Positions 25,126-33,633 of a stretch of 64,000 nucleotides of DNA are shown here, piece by piece. How positions within the stretch are numbered: the first letter of the stretch is position 1; each line of letters begins with the position of its first letter. The notes beneath the pieces are model-generated. The model did no database searches and was not told where the DNA came from. It was given only the letters and a program-made list of their open reading frames with translations. This DNA comes from an uncultured Clostridia bacterium (lineage in GTDB: Bacteria; Bacillota; Clostridia; Christensenellales; Pumilibacteraceae): assembly GCA_947175335.1 (NCBI GenBank), contig CAMWMF010000004.1, forward strand, positions 62,001-126,000, in the 5' to 3' direction. A program made the position numbers and the translations under genes.

Positions 25126-25380
25126 ATGAATTACATTTTTTCGTTTTCTTCACGTAACAGTGCAATAAGGTTTTGCGACGCGGTAGCTGCGGTAGGTGGG
25201 CGCGCCAAGTTGGTCAACGCGCCGATAGAAAGCGGGTCGGGCTGCGGACTCGCCGTCAAGTGCAACGATTACAAGCTGTGTCAAAACGTACTCAACTGCG
25301 GGCACTTCGGGTACTTGCGGGAGATATACGAGTACGACGGTCAAACATATAAATCTTTATACAGACAATCGAATTATTAA
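25126..25380 (+). CDS. DUF3343 protein, putative sulfur/selenium carrier
   Basis: An 84-residue protein matching the DUF3343 pattern: 'FSFSSRNSAIRFCDAVAAVG', then 'GSGCGLAVKCNDYKLC'. The conserved Cys residues could carry sulfane sulfur or selenium. DUF3343 genes often neighbour NifS-like desulfurases, as here, where the two genes are divergent 108 bases apart. A role as acceptor of the desulfurase product is an inference from this context. Confidence 0.7.
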   Translation: MNYIFSFSSRNSAIRFCDAVAAVGGRAKLVNAPIESGSGCGLAVKCNDYKLCQNVLNCGHFGYLREIYEYDGQTYKSLYRQSNY

Positions 25381-25386
25381 AATACC

Positions 25387-25415
25387 TTTACATTTATTTT
25401 TTATTGTGGTACAAT
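25387..25415 (+). promoter_or_regulatory. Promoter of the nth-obg-nadD operon
   Basis: TTTACA, 17 bases ending TTGTGG, TACAAT. It overlaps the ORF-track start at 25406, which supports the downstream start of nth. Confidence 0.75.
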
Positions 25416-25486
25416 GTATACGAGCAAGTATGCCTTGCTTACATTTTTCGTGCCCGATAGTAGGCGAAGCGGCAAAAACACATACT

Positions 25487-26116
25487 ATGAACGAACAATT
25501 ACTCGAAAAACTGAAACAAACTTATCCCGACGCATGTTGCGAGCTGGAATACGGCAATGATTTTGAATTGCTTATTTCGGTTATACTAAGCGCACAGTGT
25601 ACGGACAAGCGTGTCAACATAGTTACGCGCAAGCTTTTCGGTGTGGCTAACACGCCGCAAGCTTTTTGCGATATGCCGCTCGAAACGTTGGAAGAGTATA
25701 TCAAAAGCTGCGGACTGTACAAAAACAAGGCGGCGAACATAAAAAAGTGCTGCGAGGAGTTAGTGAACAAATTCGGCGGCAAAGTGCCGAGTACAATGAA
25801 CGAGCTGTTGTCGCTGGCGGGCGTGGGCAGAAAAACGGCCAACGTAATGCTGAGCGTCGCGTTCGGTCAGCCGGCGATAGCGGTGGACACACACGTATTC
25901 CGCGTAGCGAATAGGCTTGGCCTTACTCGCGGCAAAACGCCCGACGAGGTGGAAAAAGACTTGTGTGCGGCGTTCAAGCCCGAAGATTACCGCGACGTGC
26001 ATTTTTTGCTTATCAGGCACGGCAGGGACTGCTGTCATGCCCGCACACCCGATTGCGAGGGCTGCACTGTAAAAGAGCATTGTCCGCACGGAATATCGTA
26101 TGCACAGATAATTTAA
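25487..26116 (+). CDS. nth: Endonuclease III
   Basis: A 209-residue DNA glycosylase/AP lyase that removes oxidised pyrimidines. The helix-hairpin-helix 'LAGVGRKTANVMLSVAFG' includes the catalytic Lys, the catalytic Asp is in 'AIAVDTHVFR', and the 4Fe-4S loop reads C-x6-C-x2-C-x5-C ('CHARTPDCEGCTVKEHC'). The start at 25487 gives the standard length; the ORF-track start lies within the promoter. The ribosome site is poor. It leads a long operon containing obgE and the fused nadD gene. Confidence 0.93.
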   Translation: MNEQLLEKLKQTYPDACCELEYGNDFELLISVILSAQCTDKRVNIVTRKLFGVANTPQAFCDMPLETLEEYIKSCGLYKNKAANIKKCCEELVNKFGGKVPSTMNELLSLAGVGRKTANVMLSVAFGQPAIAVDTHVFRVANRLGLTRGKTPDEVEKDLCAAFKPEDYRDVHFLLIRHGRDCCHARTPDCEGCTVKEHCPHGISYAQII

Positions 26117-26126
26117 GTGGGTCAAT

Positions 26127-27377
26127 ATGTTTATAGACAGAGCAAAAATTTATATAAAGGCTGGCGACGGCGGCGACGGCTGTACGTCGTTCTATACCGA
26201 AAAGTACGTGCCCAACGGCGGCCCCGACGGCGGCGACGGCGGCGACGGCGGCAGCGTGGTGTTCAAGGTAAATCCCAACGCGGCGTCGCTTTCCGAATTC
26301 CGCTTCGGCAAGCATTACCGTGCCGAAAACGGCAGCAACGGTTCGGGCAAAAATCGTCATGGCAAAAACGGCGCCGATTTGGTTTTGTACGTGCCGCGCG
26401 GCACTGTGTTGCGCGACGAGCAGTCGGGCGCTATTATTGCGGACATGTTCTATCCCGACGACAGCGTTACGGTGCTTAAAGGCGGAATAGGCGGCAAGGG
26501 CAATGCCCGATTCAAGTCGTCGCGCAGGCAAGCGCCCGGGTTCAGCCAAAAGGGCGAGCCGACCAAGGAACGCTCAATTGTTTTGGAGTTAAAAACCATT
26601 GCCGACGTCGGACTTGCGGGACTTCCAAATGCGGGTAAGTCGACGTTGCTGTCTGTGCTTACGGGTGCAAATCCCAAGATAGCGAACTATCCGTTCACAA
26701 CGCTCACGCCCAACCTCGGCGTGTGCTACGTGGACGAGAATTCTTTTACGGTAGCGGACATCCCCGGACTTATAGAGGGCGCGGCGGACGGCGCGGGGCT
26801 CGGCCACAGGTTTTTGCGGCACATAGACCGCACGCGCATAATCGTACACGTTGTCGACATATCAACCGACGGCGACGCGGTCAAGGATTACGAAATAGTC
26901 AACAACGAGCTGTTTAGGTATAATAAAGAGTTGATGGACGTGCCGCAGCTGATTGCGCTCAACAAAATCGATTGTGCGGATAAGGATAAAATCAAGGATT
27001 TCCGCGCACGCGTAAAGGGCGAGATTTACGAGATAAGCGGCGTTACGCACAGCGGACTGGACGCGCTGTCACGCGCGATATCGCGGCGGCTTGCGACACT
27101 TCCGCCTCCGTCGCCGATAGAGTTCGAGCCGTTCGCGTACGAGGAAGTCGATCCCAATTCCTACGCCATATCACGCGCGGACGACGGCGCGTACGTGCTT
27201 AGCGGCGCGATGATAGAAAAGCTTGCCCGCACGGTAGTGCTGGACGACCGCGACAGCTTTATGTACTTTCAGCGTAGGTTGGATGTTGGCGGCGTAACCA
27301 AGGCGCTCAAAAAAGCGGGAATAAAATCGGGCGATTTAGTCAGAATACTCGATACGGAGTTTACTTATGAAGAATAA
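26127..27377 (+). CDS. obgE: GTPase Obg
   Basis: A 416-residue essential GTPase for 50S ribosome maturation and stress control. The glycine-rich Obg fold fills residues 1-158 ('GGDGGDGCTSFYTEKYVPNG', 'GGKGNARFKSSRRQAPGFS'). The G domain holds G1 'GLPNAGKSTLL', G2 'YPFTTLTPNLG', G3 'DIPGLIEGA' and G4 'NKID'. The C-terminal OCT domain (about 345-416) is present. It starts 11 bases after nth. Its last codons overlap the start of the nadD fusion by 11 bases. Confidence 0.96.
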   Translation: MFIDRAKIYIKAGDGGDGCTSFYTEKYVPNGGPDGGDGGDGGSVVFKVNPNAASLSEFRFGKHYRAENGSNGSGKNRHGKNGADLVLYVPRGTVLRDEQSGAIIADMFYPDDSVTVLKGGIGGKGNARFKSSRRQAPGFSQKGEPTKERSIVLELKTIADVGLAGLPNAGKSTLLSVLTGANPKIANYPFTTLTPNLGVCYVDENSFTVADIPGLIEGAADGAGLGHRFLRHIDRTRIIVHVVDISTDGDAVKDYEIVNNELFRYNKELMDVPQLIALNKIDCADKDKIKDFRARVKGEIYEISGVTHSGLDALSRAISRRLATLPPPSPIEFEPFAYEEVDPNSYAISRADDGAYVLSGAMIEKLARTVVLDDRDSFMYFQRRLDVGGVTKALKKAGIKSGDLVRILDTEFTYEE

Positions 27378-28950
27378 CATTACAAAAATAGCAATATTCG
27401 GCGGCAGCTTCAATCCGCCGCACTACGGACATGTGGATATCGTAAAAAACTTGGAAAAGAATTTCGACCGCGTTATAGTAATGCCGTCGTATATTTCGCC
27501 GTTCAAGCAGGACAGCCAAGGCGACACGGCACGTTACACGTTGTGCAAAAAGGTTTTTGCCTCGCAAAAGACGGAGGTCAGCCGTTACGAAATAGCCAAA
27601 AAGGGCGTCAGTTACAGCGTTGACACCGCGGCGTATCTTGCAAAACGCATAGAAGGGCAGTTGTACTGGGTAATAGGCAGCGAGGAGATAAACCGCCTTG
27701 ACTGTTGGCGCGATATAGACAAGCTTAAAACGCTTGTAACGTTCTACGTGGTAAAGCGCCCCAACTACAAGATTGACGAGAACGCGCTTAAAGCGCTTAA
27801 AAAGCGCAAGATAAAAATCAAGCTTGCGCCGTTCTCCGGGTTGGATATATCTTCTACCGAAACCAAAATCGATATCGCGTTTGGCCGGCCCAATAAGTAC
27901 TTGCCGTCCGTCGTATACGACGCTGTTGTTAAAAAGGGCATGTTCAATCCGTACGGAAAGTATGTGCAGGCGCTGTATCGTTACGGTCTTACATCCAAGC
28001 GTATACGGCACACGCATGGCACGGCTGTGCGCGGCATGGAGCTTGCCAAAATGTACGGCGCGTCTGTCAACGACGCCGTAATAGCGTGTATCCTTCACGA
28101 CATAGCAAAAACCGAGAATCCCAATAAATACGCGGATAAAATAGATATTTCCGAATATCCGCAGGATACCGTGCACGCACCGATAGGCGCGTATATAGCG
28201 CAGCAAGAGTTCGGCGTTTCGGACGAAATCGCGCAAGCCATACGCCTTCACTCCATGGCGGATGCCGACATGACGGTGCTTGACGAAATCGTCTATCTTG
28301 CGGACAAGACCGAGCGCGGACGGGCGTACAAAACTCTCGACTACGTGCGGTACTTGTGCGAGGTCGACCGCGAGCTTGCCATGCAGTACGCGCTAAACGA
28401 AATAAATTCGCTAGAATGGGCGGAGCATAACGAATTTTCGCTGCGTGCTATAAACTACTATGAACACATTTGCCACGGCAAGGAATATCCAGCCGCGCCC
28501 GAATATGCGCCCGCCGTCGAAATTCCGTTGCCCGAAGCTAACGTCGAGCACGAGCAGCCGCAGCAAAAACCCGAAAATCGTAAAAAAGAATTTGTGCCGT
28601 CGGGCGACGAAATTAAAGATATAGCGACGGTTGCGGCGGGCGAGCTCAGCTTGCACAAGGCGCGCAACGTGGATATAGTAAGCCTTAACGGCAAGACGAT
28701 AGTAGCCGATTATTTTGTAATCGCTTCCGCGTCGTCCAGTACGGCTGTCAAGGCGCTTATGGGCTATGTAGAGGACAAGCTTACCAAACAGTTCGGAATA
28801 AACCCCACTAAGCGCGACATAAATACAGAATGGATAGCGCTCGATTACGGCGGCGTGATTATCCACATATTCACCGACAAAATGCGCGAGTTCTACAATA
28901 TAGAACGACTTTGGTCGGACGGAAATAATATAGAGCGGTACGAGGATTAA
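27367..28950 (+). CDS. nadD: NadD-YqeK-RsfS triple fusion
   Basis: A 527-residue protein joining three activities normally encoded by separate adjacent genes. Residues 1-195: nicotinate-nucleotide adenylyltransferase, with 'FGGSFNPPHYGHVDI' and 'DISSTETK' (NAD synthesis). Residues 200-385: YqeK-type HD hydrolase (Ap4A hydrolysis in studied members), with 'HTHGTAVRGMELA', 'CILHDIAKTE' and 'YLADKTERGR'. Residues 385-410 are a Pro/Glu-rich linker. Residues 412-527: ribosomal silencing factor RsfS ('ADYFVIASASSSTAVKAL', 'EWIALDYGGVIIHIF'). No internal stop is seen, and GGAG lies within the end of obgE. All three motif sets look intact. Confidence 0.93.
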   Translation: MKNNITKIAIFGGSFNPPHYGHVDIVKNLEKNFDRVIVMPSYISPFKQDSQGDTARYTLCKKVFASQKTEVSRYEIAKKGVSYSVDTAAYLAKRIEGQLYWVIGSEEINRLDCWRDIDKLKTLVTFYVVKRPNYKIDENALKALKKRKIKIKLAPFSGLDISSTETKIDIAFGRPNKYLPSVVYDAVVKKGMFNPYGKYVQALYRYGLTSKRIRHTHGTAVRGMELAKMYGASVNDAVIACILHDIAKTENPNKYADKIDISEYPQDTVHAPIGAYIAQQEFGVSDEIAQAIRLHSMADADMTVLDEIVYLADKTERGRAYKTLDYVRYLCEVDRELAMQYALNEINSLEWAEHNEFSLRAINYYEHICHGKEYPAAPEYAPAVEIPLPEANVEHEQPQQKPENRKKEFVPSGDEIKDIATVAAGELSLHKARNVDIVSLNGKTIVADYFVIASASSSTAVKALMGYVEDKLTKQFGINPTKRDINTEWIALDYGGVIIHIFTDKMREFYNIERLWSDGNNIERYED

Positions 28951-28952
28951 CA

Positions 28953-29834
28953 GTGCAATTCGAAGCCGATTTAATCAAATTATTGCAGCGGGCGTCCAAC
29001 GGCTTTACCGACGCGGTGTTTTTGGGCATTTCTCAGCTGGGCACGGAGCTTGCGTTTTTGGCAATTGCCGTCGTGCTGTACTGGGTTTTGGACAAGCGGT
29101 ATGCGTACAGGTTTTTCAATGTTTATATTTTGGGCGTTGCAATCACAAACTTTTTAAAGCTCGGCTTCAAACGCACGCGCCCGTTCAACGCATACGACGT
29201 GCGCAGTATAGGCGATCCCGAGCCAACGTATTCATTCCCGTCGGGACATACGGAAAGCATAGCGTCCATTTCCACACTTCTCACAATCAAGTACGGACAA
29301 AAAAGCAAAGCCGTGCCCATTGTATGCATAGCCGCAACACTGCTTGTCATGCTGTCGCGTATGTACTTGGGACAGCACTATTTGTCGGACGTTTTTTGCG
29401 GTCTTACCGTGGGCGTGTTTTGCGCCATAGCGTTTAACGCGCTGTTATCGCTGTTCGGCGATAAAGAAGAACTGTTTATAATCCCGAACATAATAGTGTC
29501 GGTAATAATCATTTCCGTGCTGGCGGGCGTAGGTATGCTTAACAGTCCGAGCGGCGCGGATATACTCAAAGGCCTTGGCGCGTTTGTGGCGTTCGATATA
29601 GGCTACTTCGTGGAAAAGCGTTACGTCAAGTACGACGTGGCAAGCAACAGACTTTGGTGGACTGTAGCATTGCGGCTTGTCGTCGGGCTGGGCGTGGCGG
29701 TAGGCATACAACAGGGCTTCAAGCTGTTTTTGCCGCAAAGCATTCCCATGCTGTACTGCTTTTTGCGGTATTTCCTCATGGCGGCATGGGCGGCGCTGGC
29801 AGCTCCCGCACTGTTCAAAAAGCTTAAAATATAG
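28953..29834 (+). CDS. PAP2-family membrane phosphatase
   Basis: A 293-residue polytopic protein with the three phosphatase motifs: 'KRTRPF' (about 69-74), 'SFPSGHTES' (about 93-101) and 'SRMYLGQHYLSDV' (about 133-145). The fold acts on lipid phosphates such as phosphatidic acid or undecaprenyl pyrophosphate with the active site outside the membrane. The C-terminal third has extra spans not required for catalysis. GTG start just after the fusion gene, with GAGG upstream. The lipid substrate is unknown; an envelope role fits the MurF-like gene further down the operon. Confidence 0.85.
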   Translation: MQFEADLIKLLQRASNGFTDAVFLGISQLGTELAFLAIAVVLYWVLDKRYAYRFFNVYILGVAITNFLKLGFKRTRPFNAYDVRSIGDPEPTYSFPSGHTESIASISTLLTIKYGQKSKAVPIVCIAATLLVMLSRMYLGQHYLSDVFCGLTVGVFCAIAFNALLSLFGDKEELFIIPNIIVSVIIISVLAGVGMLNSPSGADILKGLGAFVAFDIGYFVEKRYVKYDVASNRLWWTVALRLVVGLGVAVGIQQGFKLFLPQSIPMLYCFLRYFLMAAWAALAAPALFKKLKI

Positions 29835-29840
29835 GTGCGT

Positions 29841-30269
29841 ATGCAAACGACAACTTACATAATAAAATCGCCTAAAAAGATGGAAAGCTTCGGCAAGCAC
29901 CTTGCGCGCGAATTGTCGGGCGGGGATATAATTTTGCTGACGGGCGAGCTTGGCGCGGGCAAAACCGTGTTGTGCAAGGGAATAGCCAAAGGCCTGAGCG
30001 TTAAGGCGCAGGTTGTTTCTCCGACGTTTACCATAATGAACGAATACTTCGGCGGGGTTTATAAGTTTTGCCACTTTGACGCATATAGACTGGAAAGCGC
30101 GGACGAGGCGGCGGAGGCCGGACTTACCGACTTTTTCGGCGCGGACGACACCGTTTGCGCAGTGGAGTGGTGGCAAAACATAAAAGATATGTTTGACGGC
30201 TGCCGCACAATCAAGATTACGATAAACAAGATAGACGACAAAAAGAGAGAGGTGACGGTGGAAAAATGA
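29841..30269 (+). CDS. tsaE: tRNA t6A synthesis ATPase TsaE
   Basis: A 142-residue P-loop ATPase that works with TsaB and TsaD to make N6-threonylcarbamoyl-adenosine in tRNAs reading ANN codons. Walker A is 'LTGELGAGKTVLCKG', followed by 'VSPTFTIMNEY', 'FDAYRLES' and 'VCAVEWWQ', all characteristic. ATG at 29841 is taken over the GTG at 29835. It overlaps tsaB by 4 bases. TsaD is not in the window. Confidence 0.93.
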   Translation: MQTTTYIIKSPKKMESFGKHLARELSGGDIILLTGELGAGKTVLCKGIAKGLSVKAQVVSPTFTIMNEYFGGVYKFCHFDAYRLESADEAAEAGLTDFFGADDTVCAVEWWQNIKDMFDGCRTIKITINKIDDKKREVTVEK

Positions 30270-30886
30270 AAAGCTATTTGATGATAGATACCGCCGAGGG
30301 TACGCGCGCACTGCTGTTTAGCGGCGGCGAATACTATTACGACGAGAATTTGAAAAACGCCGGCTCGGAAACACTCATGCCTATGATAGACGGACTGCTG
30401 AAAAAAGCGGGCGCTACTCTTAACGATATCGATATATTCGGCGCGTGCGTAGGCCCGGGCTCGTTTACGGGGCTGCGTATAGGGCTGACTACTATAAAAA
30501 CGTTTTGCTATTCGCTCGGCAAGCCGTGCTTTGGCGTAAACAATTTGCGACTCAATTCATATAACAATAACAGCGACAAGGTTATTTCGGTAGCCGACGC
30601 GGGCAACAAGGTGTGCTACGTCGCTAGGTTTGACGGCGACAATACGCTTGATCCCGCGACATGCATGACGCTGGACGACGCATTAAAGTTTGTCAATGCG
30701 CACAAGGATTACGCCGTATCCACCGACAACAAGCTGGCAGGCATATTTACCGGAACGGTAGGCATTGGCATGCGCGAAATGAAGATTGCCGCGGAAAAGC
30801 ATATGGCAGAAGTGCTAGACCAAAAGGAGCTGTTGCCGCTGTATATACGCAAGGCACAGCCCGAACGCGGTGAGGGCGATTTGTGA
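30266..30886 (+). CDS. tsaB: tRNA t6A synthesis protein TsaB
   Basis: A 206-residue ASKHA-fold scaffold for t6A synthesis; it bridges TsaD and TsaE. The N-terminal 'MIDTAEGTRALLF' and the motif 'GACVGPGSFTGLRIGLTTIK' are the family signature. The length is slightly below typical TsaB (about 220-230). It overlaps its neighbours by 4 bases on each side in the order tsaE-tsaB-rimI, common in Firmicutes. Confidence 0.93.
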   Translation: MKSYLMIDTAEGTRALLFSGGEYYYDENLKNAGSETLMPMIDGLLKKAGATLNDIDIFGACVGPGSFTGLRIGLTTIKTFCYSLGKPCFGVNNLRLNSYNNNSDKVISVADAGNKVCYVARFDGDNTLDPATCMTLDDALKFVNAHKDYAVSTDNKLAGIFTGTVGIGMREMKIAAEKHMAEVLDQKELLPLYIRKAQPERGEGDL

Positions 30887-31323
30887 TTAGCGGCACTGTA
30901 ACGGTGCGCAAGGCCGAACGCCGTGACGCGCACAATATCGCGGCGGCAGAGCAGGCGTACATAGACTGTCCGTGGACGGAAAACCAAATAGCCGAAGAAA
31001 TATCAAGCGGTGCCATATTTTTGGTCGCGGAAGCAAACGGCGAGTTTTGCGGATACGTGTCCGGCGAGGTTACTGCCGACGAGTGCGAAATATCCAATAT
31101 CGCCGTAACGGAACAGTATAGGCGAATGGGCGTAGGCAAAACGCTTCTTACGTCGCTGTTGAACGAGCTTACGGTTCGCGGCGTACACAGCGTATTCTTG
31201 CTTGTACGCGACGGAAACGTGCCCGCTACGGCACTTTACCAAAGTCTTGGGTTTACACGCGTAGGGCAGAGAAAAAACTACTACAAAGGAAAAGACGCGC
31301 TGATTATGCGACTAAATTTGTAG
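30883..31323 (+). CDS. rimI: Ribosomal-protein-alanine N-acetyltransferase-like GNAT
   Basis: A 146-residue GNAT acetyltransferase. 'NIAVTEQYRRMGVGKTLLTS' is the acetyl-CoA-binding motif A, and 'NVPATALYQSLGFTRVG' with 'RKNYYKGKDALIMRL' matches RimI, which acetylates the N-terminus of ribosomal protein S18. GTG start overlapping the tsaB stop (GTGA). The position directly after tsaB is the usual one for rimI. Confidence 0.9.
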   Translation: MISGTVTVRKAERRDAHNIAAAEQAYIDCPWTENQIAEEISSGAIFLVAEANGEFCGYVSGEVTADECEISNIAVTEQYRRMGVGKTLLTSLLNELTVRGVHSVFLLVRDGNVPATALYQSLGFTRVGQRKNYYKGKDALIMRLNL

Positions 31324-31337
31324 GAAGTGTATTGTTT

Positions 31338-32048
31338 ATGGAAACGACTGTGGACGGAGTGCGGTGCGAGTACGAAATGTGCCGCGCACATGACGATACA
31401 AATACAGTCGTTTTGTTTTTGCACGGCTGGGGCGGAGACTTGCGCTCGTTTGCGGGTGCGTACAAAGCGGCCTCCGACTGGGGTGTAAATTGCGTAAACT
31501 TTGCGTTCCCCAAAAAGGTGCCGAGCAGCTGGGGCGTATACGAATACGCCGCGTGCGTGCGCGACTTTATGTTGGAGCAGGGCATAGAAAAACCGATAAT
31601 AGTCGGGCACAGCTTCGGCGGGCGGGTTGCTATCATACTCGCTGCGCAGGGCTTGGCGCAAAAAATAATGCTTGTGGATAGCGCGGGGCTTAAACCGAAG
31701 TTCAGTCTTAAAAAGAAAATACGTATTGCGCGTTATCATCATAGGGTTAAGCGTGGCAAATCCCTTGACGGATTCGGTTCAACCGATTATAATAAAGTAG
31801 ATACGGATATGCGCGGCGTGTTTGTGCGCATAGTCAACACTCATTTGGATAGGCTGCTACCGTATATCAAGTGCCAAACGCTTATATTTTGGGGCAAGCG
31901 CGACCGCGACACTCCGCCGTATATGGCCAAGCGTTTGCTACGCGGTATAGAAAACAGCTTGCTCATAATGACGGACGGCGGACACTATTCGTATATAGAC
32001 TGTAAGTACAAGTTCACATTACAGCTAAAAAACTTCGTAACGGAATAA
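31338..32048 (+). CDS. Alpha/beta hydrolase
   Basis: A 236-residue serine hydrolase. The oxyanion region is 'LFLHGWGGD', the nucleophile elbow is 'IVGHSFGGR', the acid lies in 'FWGKRDRDTPP' and the His in 'TDGGHYSYI', so the triad is complete. Substrate unknown; it could be a lipid or cell-wall ester given its neighbours. ATG at 31338 is favoured over the TTG at 31332. It is in line with rimI and the MurF-like gene, with gaps under 20 bases. Confidence 0.85.
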   Translation: METTVDGVRCEYEMCRAHDDTNTVVLFLHGWGGDLRSFAGAYKAASDWGVNCVNFAFPKKVPSSWGVYEYAACVRDFMLEQGIEKPIIVGHSFGGRVAIILAAQGLAQKIMLVDSAGLKPKFSLKKKIRIARYHHRVKRGKSLDGFGSTDYNKVDTDMRGVFVRIVNTHLDRLLPYIKCQTLIFWGKRDRDTPPYMAKRLLRGIENSLLIMTDGGHYSYIDCKYKFTLQLKNFVTE

Positions 32049-32052
32049 GCAT

Positions 32053-33621
32053 ATGGAATTTTATATCTCTGTCGCTGCTCTCGGAGTTGCGGCAATACTG
32101 TCGGCGATAATAAGCATACCGATGCTGAAAATCATACAGCTGTCGGGCTACAAGGCACACGGCGTTTTCGGCTGGTGGAAAAGCACAAATTACGACGTGC
32201 TTATCCGATATTCCGCGCTCATGCTGTTTTCGTTCATTACAGAGATAATTTATATCACTTGTTTTTCGGCATTCGAATGGGCGCGGTACTGCGCAGTGGC
32301 GTTCTATTGCATCTTCGCAATAGTTTTTGTAGTAGCAGTACGGCGCAACGGCGCAAACAAAATCAAGTTCACAGGTCGTATGATACGGCTGTTTATCGTA
32401 AACCTTATATTACTGCTTGCGGTGGGTGGTGCGATTGCGCTTGCAACGTACTATTCGGTGTATTGCCAAACGCTTACCGCGGCAATGGGTATAGCCGTTC
32501 CGTTTGTGGCGTTGCTTGCCAACTTAATTACTTATCCGTTTGAAAAGCTAAACAATCATAAATACGTTAAACGCGCCAAAAACAAGCTGAAAGAACAGTC
32601 GCCCATAGTTATAGGCATAACCGGCAGCTACGGCAAGACAACGGCAAAGAATTTGCTTAAAGCTATGCTGGAAGCAAAGTACACCGTGCTTGCCACTCCG
32701 GGCAGCTACAACACGCCTATGGGCGTATGCAAGACTGTAAACAACAGCCTTAACGGCGAGCAAGTATTTATTGCCGAGCTGGGCGCACGCTATAAGGGCG
32801 ACATCAAGGAACTGTGCGACATAGTAAATCCCGCCTACGGAATTATAACCGCGGTGGGCGATATGCACGCCGAAACAATGGGAACAAGAGCGGACATAGC
32901 CAACGTAAAGTACGAGCTTGCGGCGACGCTTCCCGATAACGGTGTGCTTGCACTAAACGGATATAACGAGGATTGCAAAGCGCTTGCAGAGCGTAAGCCC
33001 GCTTGCAAAACGGTTGTATCGGGCGACGGCGTAGCGTACGAAAATCTTGTTATAGACGGGCGTGGCACAAGCTTTTGCTTGGTAGCGGGCGATAAGCGGA
33101 AAGATATTACCGCAAAGCTTTTGGGCGCGCACATAGCCGAAACGGTGTGCGTGTGCGCGGCAATCGCTTTGGAATTGGGTGTGTCGCTTGACGATATCGC
33201 CGCGGCAGTGGAAAAGGCACAGCCCGTCGAACACAGATTGCAGCTGCTGGAAAGCGGCAGTGCCGTGACGGTTATAGACGATGCGTTCAACGCCAACCCG
33301 ATTGGCGCAAAAAACGCGCTGGACGTGTTAAAATGCTTTGAAGGCACTAAGGTGATTATAACCCCGGGGTTTGTCGAGTTAGGCGCACTGGAAAAGCCTA
33401 GCAACGTCGAACTGGGCAAACAAATATCCGCAGTGTGCGACTACGCTTTTCTTGTCGGCTCTCGTGCCGAGGACATAAAAAGCGGCGCGGTAAAGAACGG
33501 AATGGATGATAGTAAAATCACGATATTCGCATCGCGCAATGCTGCGGTGGAAGCATTAAAGGAAATCGACGGCAACAAGGTCGTGCTGTTCGAAAACGAT
33601 TTGCCCGACAACATAGTGTAG
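32053..33621 (+). CDS. MurF-like Mur ligase with N-terminal membrane domain
   Basis: A 522-residue protein. Residues 1-165 contain about five membrane spans in place of the UDP-binding first domain of ordinary MurF. Residues 180-522 are a Mur ligase core and C-terminal domain: P-loop 'GITGSYGKTTAKNLLKAML' (about 188-206), 'GSYNTPMGVCKTVNN', 'IAELGARYKGDI', 'EHRLQLLESG' and 'DDAFNANPIG', closest to MurF, which adds D-Ala-D-Ala to the peptidoglycan precursor. Membrane anchoring would place the ligase near lipid-linked precursors. It may be the cell's MurF or a paralogue with another acceptor. Confidence 0.8.
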   Translation: MEFYISVAALGVAAILSAIISIPMLKIIQLSGYKAHGVFGWWKSTNYDVLIRYSALMLFSFITEIIYITCFSAFEWARYCAVAFYCIFAIVFVVAVRRNGANKIKFTGRMIRLFIVNLILLLAVGGAIALATYYSVYCQTLTAAMGIAVPFVALLANLITYPFEKLNNHKYVKRAKNKLKEQSPIVIGITGSYGKTTAKNLLKAMLEAKYTVLATPGSYNTPMGVCKTVNNSLNGEQVFIAELGARYKGDIKELCDIVNPAYGIITAVGDMHAETMGTRADIANVKYELAATLPDNGVLALNGYNEDCKALAERKPACKTVVSGDGVAYENLVIDGRGTSFCLVAGDKRKDITAKLLGAHIAETVCVCAAIALELGVSLDDIAAAVEKAQPVEHRLQLLESGSAVTVIDDAFNANPIGAKNALDVLKCFEGTKVIITPGFVELGALEKPSNVELGKQISAVCDYAFLVGSRAEDIKSGAVKNGMDDSKITIFASRNAAVEALKEIDGNKVVLFENDLPDNIV

Positions 33622-33633
33622 GTGAACAAACAG

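Noticed and set aside
25406-25486. N-terminal extension of endonuclease III in the ORF track
   Set aside because: It begins inside the -10 box, and the family N-terminus fits the ATG at 25487.
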